From contig JAXHTF010000013.1 in NCBI GenBank assembly GCA_034211275.1, forward strand, positions 1 to 64,000: 64,000 bases of DNA, in the 5' to 3' direction. The first letter of the stretch is position 1. Each line of letters begins with the position of its first letter. The DNA comes from Acidobacteriota bacterium. GTDB taxonomy: Bacteria > Acidobacteriota > Thermoanaerobaculia > Multivoradales > JAHZIX01. The translations under genes were made by a program, and so were the position numbers. Shown here piece by piece: positions 23,825 through 32,767 of this stretch. A model generated the notes under the pieces. That model had not been told where the DNA came from and made no database searches. It saw only the letters and a list, made by a program, of their open reading frames with translations.

Positions 23825-25063
23825 CTATTTCAGCTCGAGGCGATCGCCGACGAAAATCGGGAAACGGGTCTCCAGCACGCGGGCCACCGCGGAGTGGCGG
23901 CTGACCGACAGAACCGCGAGCTCGCCGAGGATCAGAGGCGGCAAGCCGGGCTTGTTGATGCGGTACACGGTAAACAGGTCGCCCTGTACGACATCGTCTT
24001 CGGAGCCGCGGTCGATGTGCACGATGTGGTCCGACCCGATGCTGATGACGCTGTCGTCGGAGTGCAGAATCACCGGTGCATCTTCCAAGGCCTCGGCGGG
24101 GCTGGGGTAGTTGAGCGGCCGGACCAGCCCGCGGCGGCCCAGAGGCACCGGTTCGGGCTCGAAGCGGCGCAGCTTGGAGCCGACGGTGATGCGCCCGCAG
24201 ACCTCGCCGGTAATCTCAGCGATGGCGGAGCTTTCTTGCACGGAGAGCACTCGGATGCGTCCTAGCTGCTGGTAGTAACGGCCGAAGGTCTCGCCGGTGA
24301 TGGGGTGCAATACCTTCTCCCCGGCTTCCACCGCCGTGAACAGCTGGCCCGCGGACAGCCCGGCTTCCCGGCCTCCGTTGAGGTACACCACATCGCCGGT
24401 GGAAACTCCGTAGCGGAGGGTGTCCAGCGATCCACCGTAGATGCTGGTATCGCGAATCTTGTCTTCTTTGTATTCGTTCAGCCCGCCGGAGAGCTGAGGA
24501 TTCAGGGCGTCGTATTCGGTGCCGACGATGGAATAGCCGAAGTCTTCGTCCAGGTCGCCGATGAAGCCGCTGCAGTAGATATCGCTGGAGGAGCCCAAAG
24601 CCTCCGGTGGTCCCAGCGCTTCCTCGAGGCTGAGGACGCCGACGACCTCCGAGGCTTCCACCGGCTCCTCCACGCTTTCCTCATCGCCGGTGGCGAAGGG
24701 ATCGTCGGAGGCGTCACCGTCCGCCAACTCGTCCGGCGTCACCACCTTCATGCCTACCACCAGCGGGTCACCGGGGTAAATCCAGTGGGCGTCCAGAATG
24801 TACTGGTTGGCTTCCCAGATCTGTGGCCAAAGGTAGGGGTTGGCGTAGAAGCGGTTGGCGAGGTCCCAGAGGGTGTCGCCGGAGCGGATGGTGTAGATCT
24901 GCGCGCCGTCCGGGAATTCCGCTGGCGGATGCCAAGCGGTCCAGTGATCTCCTTCCAGATGAAGGTCTTGGGGCGGCAGGCTGGCGGCTTGAGCGCCGGT
25001 ACACAGTCCTGCGAACCCGACCAGGAAGGCGGTGCAATAGAGAACGATTCGCCTGTTGACCAT
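23825..25063 (-). CDS. Exported LysM-domain protein
   Basis: A 412-residue exported protein. The signal peptide is residues 1-26 (LYCTAFLVGFAGLCTGAQA). A LysM domain covers about 55-103 (IYTIRSGDTLWDLANRFYANPYLWPQIWEANQYI ... IYPGDPL), a fold that binds peptidoglycan glycan strands. An acidic linker (about 110-145) leads to a long C-terminal region with two similar stretches, SAGQLFTAVEAGEKV and VVQGDLFTVYRINKP, that look like repeated beta-rich modules. No peptidase domain is present. The gene stands apart from its neighbours and has about 220 bases of upstream sequence. Confidence 0.78.
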   Translation of the reverse strand: MVNRRIVLYCTAFLVGFAGLCTGAQAASLPPQDLHLEGDHWTAWHPPAEFPDGAQIYTIRSGDTLWDLANRFYANPYLWPQIWEANQYILDAHWIYPGDPLVVGMKVVTPDELADGDASDDPFATGDEESVEEPVEASEVVGVLSLEEALGPPEALGSSSDIYCSGFIGDLDEDFGYSIVGTEYDALNPQLSGGLNEYKEDKIRDTSIYGGSLDTLRYGVSTGDVVYLNGGREAGLSAGQLFTAVEAGEKVLHPITGETFGRYYQQLGRIRVLSVQESSAIAEITGEVCGRITVGSKLRRFEPEPVPLGRRGLVRPLNYPSPAEALEDAPVILHSDDSVISIGSDHIVHIDRGSEDDVVQGDLFTVYRINKPGLPPLILGELAVLSVSRHSAVARVLETRFPIFVGDRLELK

Positions 25064-25284
25064 CCTACGGCTCCCGAGCTCGATTCAGGTGGGGTCGATG
25101 CATGCGCATTGTACGCTACTCGCCGATCATAGCGCGGAACTCTAGCGTATAGCGAGATTTCTATGCCAAAAATATCGCTTTTCCCCGCTCCAGTCAAGGT
25201 TTAGACGGCGAAGCTTCAAGTGATGCATGAGGGATTTCCCTCGATGAATCCCAAAGTGCACCGCGGCGGGCGGGGGAGGCGGGG

Positions 25285-26187
25285 TCAGCGGAGCTCTTCG
25301 AGGTACTCGGCGGCGGCGACGGCGGCGACCGAGTTGGGGAAGCGCTCCATCACCTCGCGATAGGTGTCGCGGGCGGCGCTGCGGTCGCCGACCTTCTCGA
25401 AGCACTGGCCGGCCTTGATCATGGCGTCCGGGACCTTGTTGCCGTCGGGGAAGCGCTGCACCGTTTCGCGGAATGCTGACAGAGCACCCTGGAAGTCCTT
25501 GCGCGCGTAGCGGCTCTCGCCGATCCAATATTGGGCGTTGTCCGCCAGGTCGGTGTTGGAGTAGCTCTGGAGAAAGCGGCGGAAGGTGGATTCGGCGTCG
25601 ATGAAGCGCCCTTCGTGGTAGCGCGTGTAGCCCTGATCGTAGAGGGCTTGGGCTTCCGGGGGCACCGGGTCGGCGTTGTTCTGCGGAGTCGGTGTCGGCT
25701 CCGGGGTTTGGCCCGGGGGCGGTACCGCCCGCACCGCCGCGCTGGGGGTTCCGGCTCCGGCTTCGCCCTGCCCGTTGCTTCGACGGCTTCCGGTGTTCGA
25801 GTCCAAGGGCGGCTCGACGGGCTGGCCGAAGGCTTCCTCGTCGAGGTTCGATTCATCGATGCGCGGCTGTCGGGGCGGCGGTGGCGGAGTCTCCTCGATC
25901 ACTCGCCGGGGTGGCGGTGTGCGCCGGGTGGCGGCGAGTCGTTCTGCGGGCTGGTTGTCGCCGGTGCTGCCGCGGCGGTTGGCGGCGGGACCCTCCAGGG
26001 CGGCCAGGCGCTGGCGCAGGCGATCGATTTCCAGCTCGTGCACCGTGCTCTGCTTTTGCAGCTCTAAGACCCGGCGCTTGAGCTCCTCGATCTCGGAAGC
26101 GGAGTCGGTGGCGCGCTGCGGGCTCAGGGCGGCGCTACAGCCGGTAGTCAGGAGAACGACGAGGATCAGCGGCGTCCAATGCTTCAT
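25285..26187 (-). CDS. cpoB: CpoB/YbgF-like tetratricopeptide lipoprotein
   Basis: A 300-residue predicted lipoprotein (lipobox LLTTGC). A coiled-coil segment follows (EIEELKRRVLELQKQSTVHELEIDRLRQRLAALEG, residues about 32-66), then a Pro-rich linker, and C-terminal TPR-like repeats (about 180-300: ALYDQGYTRYHEGRFIDAESTFRRFL, AQYWIGESRYARKDFQGALSAF). This is the CpoB/YbgF layout, a Tol-Pal partner that coordinates outer-membrane constriction and peptidoglycan synthesis in proteobacteria. It overlaps the bamD stop by four bases (ATGA). The lipoprotein form and Pro linker differ from E. coli CpoB, which is soluble. The equivalence of function is inferred. Confidence 0.75.
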   Translation of the reverse strand: MKHWTPLILVVLLTTGCSAALSPQRATDSASEIEELKRRVLELQKQSTVHELEIDRLRQRLAALEGPAANRRGSTGDNQPAERLAATRRTPPPRRVIEETPPPPPRQPRIDESNLDEEAFGQPVEPPLDSNTGSRRSNGQGEAGAGTPSAAVRAVPPPGQTPEPTPTPQNNADPVPPEAQALYDQGYTRYHEGRFIDAESTFRRFLQSYSNTDLADNAQYWIGESRYARKDFQGALSAFRETVQRFPDGNKVPDAMIKAGQCFEKVGDRSAARDTYREVMERFPNSVAAVAAAEYLEELR

Positions 26188-27062
26188 GACTGACTCTCCT
26201 CTACGGTCTCGAAATCTGGGTCCTGGTCGCTTCCGCCGCCGGTGGCCTCGCCCTCTTCGTCGCGGGCGGCTTCCGCAGCGATGGCGGCGGCGAGCTCGTC
26301 AGGATCGATCTTGGGGATGTCTTTGGTGTACTCGCTGTCGGGGAACTCGCGCCGCAGCTTGCTGAAGTATTTGTCCGCCTCGACCAGCGCTCGACCCTCG
26401 AAATAGGCCTTGCCCAGGTAGAAGTAGATCTTGTCTTTTTGGTCGTAGTCGGGGAAGTCCTCCAGCAGGCCGAGGAAGCGATTCACCGCCGACAGGGCGA
26501 GGCCGTAGCGCAGATAGAAGTTGCCGACGCCGAACTCGTGCTCCGCCAGCTGATGGCGCACCTTGACGATGGATTCCCGGGCCTCGGCGCCGTAGTCACT
26601 GGTGGGGTACAGGCGTAGCACTTCCTGGTAGGCGACGAGAGCTTGCTCCGCGGCGGTCTGGTCCCGGTCCGGACGGTCGATGCGGCGGGCCAGGGAGTTG
26701 GCGATCTGCAGCTGGACATAGGGAGCGCGATCGCTGGTGGGATAGCGGTTGAGGAAGTCTCGGTACTTGGCCTCCGCCTGGATCAGGTTGGCCTCTCCGC
26801 CCTGCTGGAAGAAGGTGTCGGCGGCCAGCAGCAGGGCCTCGCGGCCGAGGCTGGTGTTGGGCGCCACCTCGAAGGCATGAGTGAAGTGACGCCGCGCCTT
26901 GTAGTACTTCTCCTTCGCCAGCCATTGCTGGCCCATCTCCAGCGACTCCTCCGCCGACAGGGCGAGGATGGGATCGTCCTTCTTGCCGCAGGCCGTGGCG
27001 AGCAGCAACGCCGGTAGGATCAGCATCGGAACTAGCAGGCGGATGGCGGGGAATCGCTTCAT
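26184..27062 (-). CDS. bamD: Outer-membrane assembly lipoprotein BamD
   Basis: A 292-residue predicted lipoprotein (lipobox LLATAC, Cys about 25) with five TPR-like repeats, including EMGQQWLAKEKYYKARRHFTHAF, EAKYRDFLNRYPTSDRAPYVQLQIANSL and AVNRFLGLLEDFPDYDQKDKIYFYLGKAYF. This is the BamD/YfiO pattern. It is the lipoprotein of the beta-barrel assembly machine at the inner face of the outer membrane. ATG 27062 is chosen over the earlier in-frame start because the signal begins there; GAGGAG precedes it. Confidence 0.85.
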   Translation of the reverse strand: MKRFPAIRLLVPMLILPALLLATACGKKDDPILALSAEESLEMGQQWLAKEKYYKARRHFTHAFEVAPNTSLGREALLLAADTFFQQGGEANLIQAEAKYRDFLNRYPTSDRAPYVQLQIANSLARRIDRPDRDQTAAEQALVAYQEVLRLYPTSDYGAEARESIVKVRHQLAEHEFGVGNFYLRYGLALSAVNRFLGLLEDFPDYDQKDKIYFYLGKAYFEGRALVEADKYFSKLRREFPDSEYTKDIPKIDPDELAAAIAAEAARDEEGEATGGGSDQDPDFETVEESQS

Positions 27063-27096
27063 ACAGTCTCCTCGGTGGCCACTTTGGAGGCCCAAT

Positions 27097-27747
27097 CTAG
27101 GTGGCCAGGCGTCGCAGCTCGGCCATGGCGGCCAAGGGGTCCGGAGCTCCGAAGACGGCGGAACCGGCGACGCAGGTGTCGACTCCCGCCTCTACCGCCT
27201 GGCGGATGGTCCGGGGGCCCAGCCCGCCGTCCATCTCCACCTCCACGGAGGCTCCCGTCTCGGCAATCCAGCGCCGCAGCCGCCGCGCTTTGTCCAAAGT
27301 GTAGGGCAGGAAGGGCTGGCCGCTGAAGCCGGGGTTCACCGACATCAGGAGCACGAAGTCCAGGCGCTCCGCCAGGTCGAAAATGCTCTCCACCGGCGTC
27401 GCCGGGTTGAGGGCGACGCCGGCCAGGGCGCCGCCTTCACGGATGCGGGCCAGGGTGCGGTCCAGATGCACTGCGGCTTCCCAATGCACCGCCACCCGCG
27501 CCGCGCCGGCCTCGAGATAGCCGTCCAGCAGCCGATCCGGGTCCTCCACCATCAGGTGGACGTCCACCGGCAGCTGGGCGCGTCGGCATAGGGCCGCCAG
27601 GACCGGGATGCCAAAGGTCAGATTGGGGACGAAATGGCCGTCCATGACGTCGAAGTGGATCAGGTCTGCACCGCCGTCGGCGCATTGTTGGGCGGCGGTG
27701 GCCAGATCGGCCAGGTCGGCGGACAGAATGGACGGGGCTAGCTTCAT
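27097..27747 (-). CDS. rpe: Ribulose-phosphate 3-epimerase
   Basis: A 216-residue TIM-barrel enzyme interconverting ribulose 5-phosphate and xylulose 5-phosphate in the pentose phosphate pathway. Diagnostic motifs are APSILSADLADL, DLIHFDVMDGHFVPNLTFG, LPVDVHLMVEDP, LLMSVNPGFSGQPFLP and VEVEMDGGLGPRTI. These hold the metal-binding His/Asp residues and the phosphate loop. ATG 27747 is the standard start; the upstream extension is not family sequence. It follows the PASTA gene by ten bases. Confidence 0.92.
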   Translation of the reverse strand: MKLAPSILSADLADLATAAQQCADGGADLIHFDVMDGHFVPNLTFGIPVLAALCRRAQLPVDVHLMVEDPDRLLDGYLEAGAARVAVHWEAAVHLDRTLARIREGGALAGVALNPATPVESIFDLAERLDFVLLMSVNPGFSGQPFLPYTLDKARRLRRWIAETGASVEVEMDGGLGPRTIRQAVEAGVDTCVAGSAVFGAPDPLAAMAELRRLAT

Positions 27748-27757
27748 GGGAAGAGCT

Positions 27758-28519
27758 TCATGGAGTGATGGTGCCGTCGGCGGTTTGGGAGACCACCAAG
27801 GACACCGTGTCCTGGCGATGCAGGGGATGCCCCGCCAACGGGAACTGCCGGAGGATAACACCCTCGGAGATGCCCTCGTAGACTTCGTATTTGATGCTTC
27901 CCAGGCGGAATCCCCGTTGCGTGAAGAAGCGCCGGACCTCCTCGAAGTCTCGATACACCAGGTCGGGCATGATGTAGACCGCTTCGCGGCTACCCCGGCT
28001 GACCAGCAGGTCCACCGGCTGGCCGGGGGCTACTTCCTGTTCCGGCGCCGGATTCTGTTCCACCACCGTGCCGGTGGCGGCGTCGCGGGTGTAGACGTCC
28101 AGCCGGCGGCCCGCGGCGAGACCCGAGGCGGCGAGGGCGACCTGCGCCGCTTGGGCGGTCTGCCCCGTCAGGTCCTGGACCTCCAGTACCTGGGGCCCCA
28201 GGGAGAGGGCGATCTCGATCTCGCTACCGCGCTTGACCAGGGTGCGGGCGCCAGGGGTCTGGCGCAATACCTTGCCTGCCGGCACCTCGGGGTCGAAGTC
28301 GTCCTCCGTGGCCTCGTGGCGCAAGGACAGGCCCTGGTCCGCCACCACGCCGGTAGCCTCCTCCAGGGTCATGCCCTGAACCGGTGGCACGCGGGTGACG
28401 CCGCTGCGCACGAAGAGGCTGAAGGCGGTGTAGGCGGTGAGGCCACAGACCAGGATGAGGGCGCCGACGTAGGCCAGGCGTAGCCCCCAGCGCAAGAGCC
28501 AGGCGAGCCAGGGAGGCAT
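27758..28519 (-). CDS. Membrane-anchored protein with three PASTA domains
   Basis: A 253-residue protein. One transmembrane helix (LAYVGALILVCGLTAYTAFSLF, residues about 16-38) is followed by three PASTA domains: VPPVQGMTLEEATGVVADQGL, VQDLTGQTAQAAQVALAASGL and MPDLVYRDFEEVRRFFTQRGF. PASTA domains bind muropeptides or beta-lactam-like ligands. Here there is no kinase or penicillin-binding domain, so the protein is a stand-alone membrane sensor or anchor. ATG 28519 has GGAGAG about seven bases upstream; TTG 28588 would extend the cytoplasmic tail by 23 residues. Confidence 0.8.
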   Translation of the reverse strand: MPPWLAWLLRWGLRLAYVGALILVCGLTAYTAFSLFVRSGVTRVPPVQGMTLEEATGVVADQGLSLRHEATEDDFDPEVPAGKVLRQTPGARTLVKRGSEIEIALSLGPQVLEVQDLTGQTAQAAQVALAASGLAAGRRLDVYTRDAATGTVVEQNPAPEQEVAPGQPVDLLVSRGSREAVYIMPDLVYRDFEEVRRFFTQRGFRLGSIKYEVYEGISEGVILRQFPLAGHPLHRQDTVSLVVSQTADGTITP

Positions 28520-28701
28520 GGAGCGCTCTCCGGCCGCGTTCTTGCCGCCGCGGGGGGAATCCGGGGGCTGGTCGAAGGTCAGGCGCAAGGTGGGGGCTCC
28601 ATGCCGTAGATTCTAGCGCCGGGCATTCCAGTGCCGGCGATCCTAATGCTGGGCATTTTACCTTCCCCAGCCCCGCAGTTCAGGCTCCTTGGCGTAGCAG
28701 C

Positions 28702-30033
28702 TCAAGGCAGAAGATTCTTCTTCAGGTCGAAGAAGATCACCGTCAGCATGATCAGCAGGATGAGCACGAAACCGACGTTGTTGATCAGGTTCTTGACGCC
28801 CTCCGGCAAATCTCGCCGGATCACTCCCTCCACCGTCAGCAGGACCATCTGGCCGCCGTCGAGAACCGGGATGGGGAGCAGGTTGAGGACGCCGATGCTG
28901 ATGCTGATGAGGCCCATGGTGTAGATCAGGTAGCGCAGGCCCACCCGCGCCGCGCCACCGCTGATGCGGGCGATCTCGATGGGGCCGGAGAGGGCGCTCT
29001 CGGCGGAGATGCGGCGGGTGAAGATATTTTTCAGCACGAAGCCGGTCTGGCTGATGATCTGGATGTTGTGGCGCACGCTCTCCACCAGCGCCTGGCCGGG
29101 ACCGTAGCGCTGGTAGAGGCCAACGCCGACGCCGATCTTGCCGGCACCGCCGACATCCTTGGGGGTGACCGGCAGGGTCATCTCCTGGCCGTCCCGCAGG
29201 ATGGCGATGGCGACCTCCTGCCCCGGGCGCTCGCTGATGTAGCTGATGAACTCCTCCGCCGAGGTCACCGGTCGGCCGTCCACCGCTTCCAATCGGTCAC
29301 CGGCCTGGAAGCCCGCCCCCTCCGCCGGGTCGCCGGCCACCACCTGGGTGACGCTGAGCAGCTCCTCCGGCAGGATGCCGGCGGTGTCGTTGAGGGACAT
29401 CTCGGGGATGGGTTGGGGCGTCACCGCTGCCTCGAAGCGCTCTCCGTCGCGCTCCAGGAGCAGGTTGACGGAGCGGTCCGTGGCGGTCATCAGGAGCACC
29501 TGCACCCGGTCCCACTTCTCCACCGGCTCGCCGTCCACCTCCAGGATCCGGTCGCCGGGAGCGATGCCCGCCTGGGCGGCGGAGGAGTCTTCCTGCACGA
29601 AGCCGACCCGCGCCGGGATGTCCGGCAGCGCCGGTACCGCGATGCCCCACATGAAGACCAGGGCGATGAGCAGCACCGCCAGTACGGCGTTCATGGCCGG
29701 GCCGGCCAGATAGATCAGAAAGCGCTGCCAGCGTGGCTTGTTGTTGAAGTCGGCCTCGTCTCCCTCGCCCTCGCCGGGAAGCTCGCCGCTCATCTTGACG
29801 TAGCCCCCGAGGGGGATGAGGGAGACCCGGTAATCGGTCTCACCGCGTTTGAAGCCCCACAGGCGCTTGCCGAAGCCGAGGGAGAAGGTCTCCACCCGGA
29901 CGCCGAAGAGCTTGGCCACCACCATGTGGCCGGCCTCGTGGACGAAGATGACGACGCCCAGGACCACCACCAGGGCGAGTCCGTTGGAGGCGAAGGCGGT
30001 GATGCCGGAGACGATCTGGTTCAGAAGCTCCAT
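28702..30033 (-). CDS. rseP: Site-2 zinc metalloprotease RseP
   Basis: A 443-residue inner-membrane protease. The zinc motif is HEAGH (His32, Glu33, His36) in the first helix, and the third ligand is in NLLPIPVLDGGQ near residue 395. Two tandem PDZ domains lie between (GFVQEDSSAAQAGIAPGDRIL ... and QVVAGDPAEGAGFQAGDRLE). It cleaves anti-sigma factors and remnant signal peptides inside the membrane. In many bacteria dxr lies between cdsA and rseP, but here the space upstream (30034-30279) holds no gene. A plausible client is the putative anti-sigma factor at 56290, though it is far away. Confidence 0.92.
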   Translation of the reverse strand: MELLNQIVSGITAFASNGLALVVVLGVVIFVHEAGHMVVAKLFGVRVETFSLGFGKRLWGFKRGETDYRVSLIPLGGYVKMSGELPGEGEGDEADFNNKPRWQRFLIYLAGPAMNAVLAVLLIALVFMWGIAVPALPDIPARVGFVQEDSSAAQAGIAPGDRILEVDGEPVEKWDRVQVLLMTATDRSVNLLLERDGERFEAAVTPQPIPEMSLNDTAGILPEELLSVTQVVAGDPAEGAGFQAGDRLEAVDGRPVTSAEEFISYISERPGQEVAIAILRDGQEMTLPVTPKDVGGAGKIGVGVGLYQRYGPGQALVESVRHNIQIISQTGFVLKNIFTRRISAESALSGPIEIARISGGAARVGLRYLIYTMGLISISIGVLNLLPIPVLDGGQMVLLTVEGVIRRDLPEGVKNLINNVGFVLILLIMLTVIFFDLKKNLLP

Positions 30034-30279
30034 GGGGCTGACCTCGAAGGAGTGGGAAGAGTTCGGGAAGCTCGAGGGTCCGGGCGGCTGGAATCGATGC
30101 CGCGAATTTCCGGAGGTTCTATCTCTCCGGGGATTCGAGCTGGCTCCGGGAGGATGGCTCTCCGGAGTGAGCAGTGAGCCCAGAGCATACTGGATCGGGC
30201 TCAGCCCGTCACGGCCGGCTCAGGCATCTCCCGGCCTGGGCATTTCTCGGCCTAGGGTCTCTCCGGTGCTCACCAACGA

Positions 30280-31098
30280 TCAAAAGGGCGCATGGAAGTC
30301 GATCCACAGCAGGCCGAGGAGCATAACCGGCGCCCCGAAGAGCAACGCGTCGATGCGGTCGTACATTCCGCCATGGCCCGGTAGCAGGTGTCCGGAGTCC
30401 TTGATGCCGGCGCCACGCTTGTACAGGGACTCCACCAAGTCGCCGAGCTGGGCCGCGACAGCGGTGGCGGCGCCGATGGCGATGAGGGCGGGGTCGACGC
30501 GGTGCAGGATCGCCCAGCTCCACACCGCCACCACCACCAGCCCGGCGACCAGGCCGGCGACCGCTCCCTCCCAGCTCTTGTTGGGGCTGACCACCGGCGC
30601 CAGCTTGTGGCGCCCGAAACTGCGGCCGATGTAGAGGGCCGCCACGTCGCCGGCCCAGATCACCGCCAGGGTGAGGGCCAGGACCCAGGTGCTGAGGCGC
30701 TGCAGCTGAACCAGAGCCGCCAGCGGGAGGGCGAAGTAAAGGGTGCCGAGGACCAACAGGCCGGCGGCGCTGAGGCTTTGGCTGACCGGCGTGCGGCCCA
30801 GGAGCACCGCCAGCCCGGCACCCATGCCCAATCCCAGGCCGAGGCCCAAGACGGTCACGAAGAGGCGGTGCTCGGGCACCGCTGGCAGCCAGGCCAGGGC
30901 GTAGCCGTAGACGGGGACCGAGATCACCAGCAGCCCCAGGGGAGCGGCAGGGGCCCATTGCCGGCCGATGCGGTTGAACTCGCGGATGGCCATGATCATC
31001 ACCAGGGCACAGCCGAGGAAAAACCACAGCCCGTCGAGGTAGAAGGCGGCGGCCAATCCCAGGCTGACGCCTACGATCCCGGTGAGAACGCGTTTCAT
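30280..31098 (-). CDS. cdsA: Phosphatidate cytidylyltransferase (CDP-diglyceride synthase)
   Basis: A 272-residue, very hydrophobic protein with about eight membrane helices. The C-terminal family signature is clear: LGDLVESLYKRGAGIKDSGHLLPGHGGMYDRIDALLF, with the K-R-x4-K-D and GHGGxxDRxD elements. It makes CDP-diacylglycerol from phosphatidic acid and CTP. ATG 31098 is five bases after uppS and is the classic start. It is part of the uppS-cdsA-rseP order of envelope genes. Confidence 0.92.
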   Translation of the reverse strand: MKRVLTGIVGVSLGLAAAFYLDGLWFFLGCALVMIMAIREFNRIGRQWAPAAPLGLLVISVPVYGYALAWLPAVPEHRLFVTVLGLGLGLGMGAGLAVLLGRTPVSQSLSAAGLLVLGTLYFALPLAALVQLQRLSTWVLALTLAVIWAGDVAALYIGRSFGRHKLAPVVSPNKSWEGAVAGLVAGLVVVAVWSWAILHRVDPALIAIGAATAVAAQLGDLVESLYKRGAGIKDSGHLLPGHGGMYDRIDALLFGAPVMLLGLLWIDFHAPF

Positions 31099-31103
31099 GT
31101 CGG

Positions 31104-31901
31104 TTATGAGGTCCGGCGCCGGCGAGCCTGTCCGGACGAGGCGAGGCCGCCGAAGCGGCGCTCCCGATGCTGGAAGTCCAGCACCGCTTGGAAAAAGTCG
31201 ATCTTGCGGAAATCTGGCCACAGCTTGTCCGTCACCCAGATCTCCGAGTACGCCACCTGCCAGAGCAGAAAATTGGACAGGCGCATCTCGCCGGAGGTGC
31301 GGATCACCAGGTCCGGGTCCGGCTGATCGGCGGTGTGCAGGTACCGGCCGATGGTCTGCTCGTCGATGTCCGCGCCCTTGCCCGCCGCCCAGTCGGTGAC
31401 GATGCGCCGGCAGGCGTCGACGATCTCGCTGCGGCCGGAGTAGTTGAGGGCGACGTTGAGGGTCATGCCGTCGCAGTGGGCGGTGGCCTCCAGGCCCCGT
31501 TCGAGGGCTTCCACCACCGAACGGTCGAGCTCCCGCCAGCGGCCGATGACCCGCAGCCGCACCCGCGCTTCCACCAGCCGCTCCAGCTCGCGGGTGATGT
31601 ACTCCTTGAGCAGGTTCATCAACGTCCACACTTCGGAGCGTGGTCGTTTGCGGTTCTCCACCGAGAAGGCGTAGAGGGTGAGCACGTCGAGCTCCAGCCC
31701 CGCCGCCGCTTCGATGGTTTCCCGCACCGCTTCAACGCCGGCCCGATGACCTTCCACCCGCGGCAATCCGCGGCCGGTGGCCCAGCGGCCGTTGCCGTCC
31801 ATGATCACCGCGATGTGGCGGGGGAGGTGCTCCCGGTCGAGGCGCCGGAGCACGAGCTCTTCCGGCGAACCGGGTTGCGCAAGCTTGGAGGGATCTACCA
31901 T
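31104..31901 (-). CDS. uppS: Undecaprenyl diphosphate synthase
   Basis: A 265-residue cis-prenyltransferase that makes the C55 lipid carrier for peptidoglycan. Motifs: HIAVIMDGNGRWA (catalytic Asp35), GHRAGVEAVR, LTLYAFSVENRKRP, NVALNYSGRSEIVDA and PDPDLVIRTSGEMRLSNFLLWQVAYSE. All conserved regions are present. Start ATG 31901. Confidence 0.95.
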   Translation of the reverse strand: MVDPSKLAQPGSPEELVLRRLDREHLPRHIAVIMDGNGRWATGRGLPRVEGHRAGVEAVRETIEAAAGLELDVLTLYAFSVENRKRPRSEVWTLMNLLKEYITRELERLVEARVRLRVIGRWRELDRSVVEALERGLEATAHCDGMTLNVALNYSGRSEIVDACRRIVTDWAAGKGADIDEQTIGRYLHTADQPDPDLVIRTSGEMRLSNFLLWQVAYSEIWVTDKLWPDFRKIDFFQAVLDFQHRERRFGGLASSGQARRRRTS

Positions 31902-32014
31902 GATCTGGGGGGCAAAGTTACCACATTCGATCAGGCCGAGCGGTGCTGGCGGCGCGATGGGTGTCGTCCTGGTTTGAATCTCGCGAAGACTCCCAGGCGA
32001 ACCGCAAGGGTTGG

Positions 32015-32767
32015 TCAGTCCCGGTTCCAGGGCGGTGGGTAGAAGACTTCCTGCAGCACCAGGCCTTGGGCGGGAGCCGTGGGTCCCGCCTCCGGCCGGG
32101 TGGCGCCGCCGAGGAGGCGCTGCAGATCCTCCAGGCTGCGGCGGCCGGAGCCCACCTCCAGGAGGGTCCCCACCAGGCAGCGCACCATCCCCCGGAGGAA
32201 ACCGTCTCCCCGGATGCGCAACTCCAGCTGCCTTCCGCGGCGGTACCAGACCGCCGCCGTGACCCGCCGCCAGGGATGCTTGTGGGAGCTTCCCGACAGG
32301 GCGAAGGCGCTGAAGTCATGGTGCCCGACGATGTGCCGGGTGGCCTGGGCCAGCAGCTCGAAGTCCACCGGGTAGAGCCAGGGAGCGGTGAACAGGCTTT
32401 CCAGCGGCGAGGTGAACTCGGCCAGGCAGACCCGGTAGCGGTACTCCTTGCCTTGGGCACAGGCCAGGGAGTGAAAGCCGTCATCCATCCGATGGGCCGC
32501 CATCAACCGTATGTCTTCGGGAAGCCGGTGATTGACGGCGTGCACCAGACCGCGTTCCGGAAACGGCCGCGGCAGGTACACGTGGGCGCTTTGCCCCCGA
32601 GCGTGGACCCCGGCGTCGGTGCGGCTTGCGGCGACCACCCGCAGCAGCTCACCGAAGAGATCTTCCAGGGCCTCCTCCACCACCTGTTGCACTGCCAGGG
32701 CGTTGTCCTGACGCTGCCAGCCGGCGAAGCGAGTCCCGCGATAAGAAAGGGTCAGTCGATAGACCAT
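32015..32767 (-). CDS. truA: tRNA pseudouridine(38-40) synthase TruA
   Basis: A 250-residue enzyme that isomerises uridines 38-40 of tRNA anticodon arms. Catalytic Asp51 lies in AASRTDAGVHARGQ. FAGWQRQDNALAVQQVVEEAL and GDGFLRGMVRCLVGTLLEVG are further family blocks. ATG 32767 gives the standard N-terminus (MVYRLTLSYRG). It starts inside the 3' end of the upstream glycosyltransferase gene, overlapping by 16 bases, which suggests co-transcription. Confidence 0.93.
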   Translation of the reverse strand: MVYRLTLSYRGTRFAGWQRQDNALAVQQVVEEALEDLFGELLRVVAASRTDAGVHARGQSAHVYLPRPFPERGLVHAVNHRLPEDIRLMAAHRMDDGFHSLACAQGKEYRYRVCLAEFTSPLESLFTAPWLYPVDFELLAQATRHIVGHHDFSAFALSGSSHKHPWRRVTAAVWYRRGRQLELRIRGDGFLRGMVRCLVGTLLEVGSGRRSLEDLQRLLGGATRPEAGPTAPAQGLVLQEVFYPPPWNRD

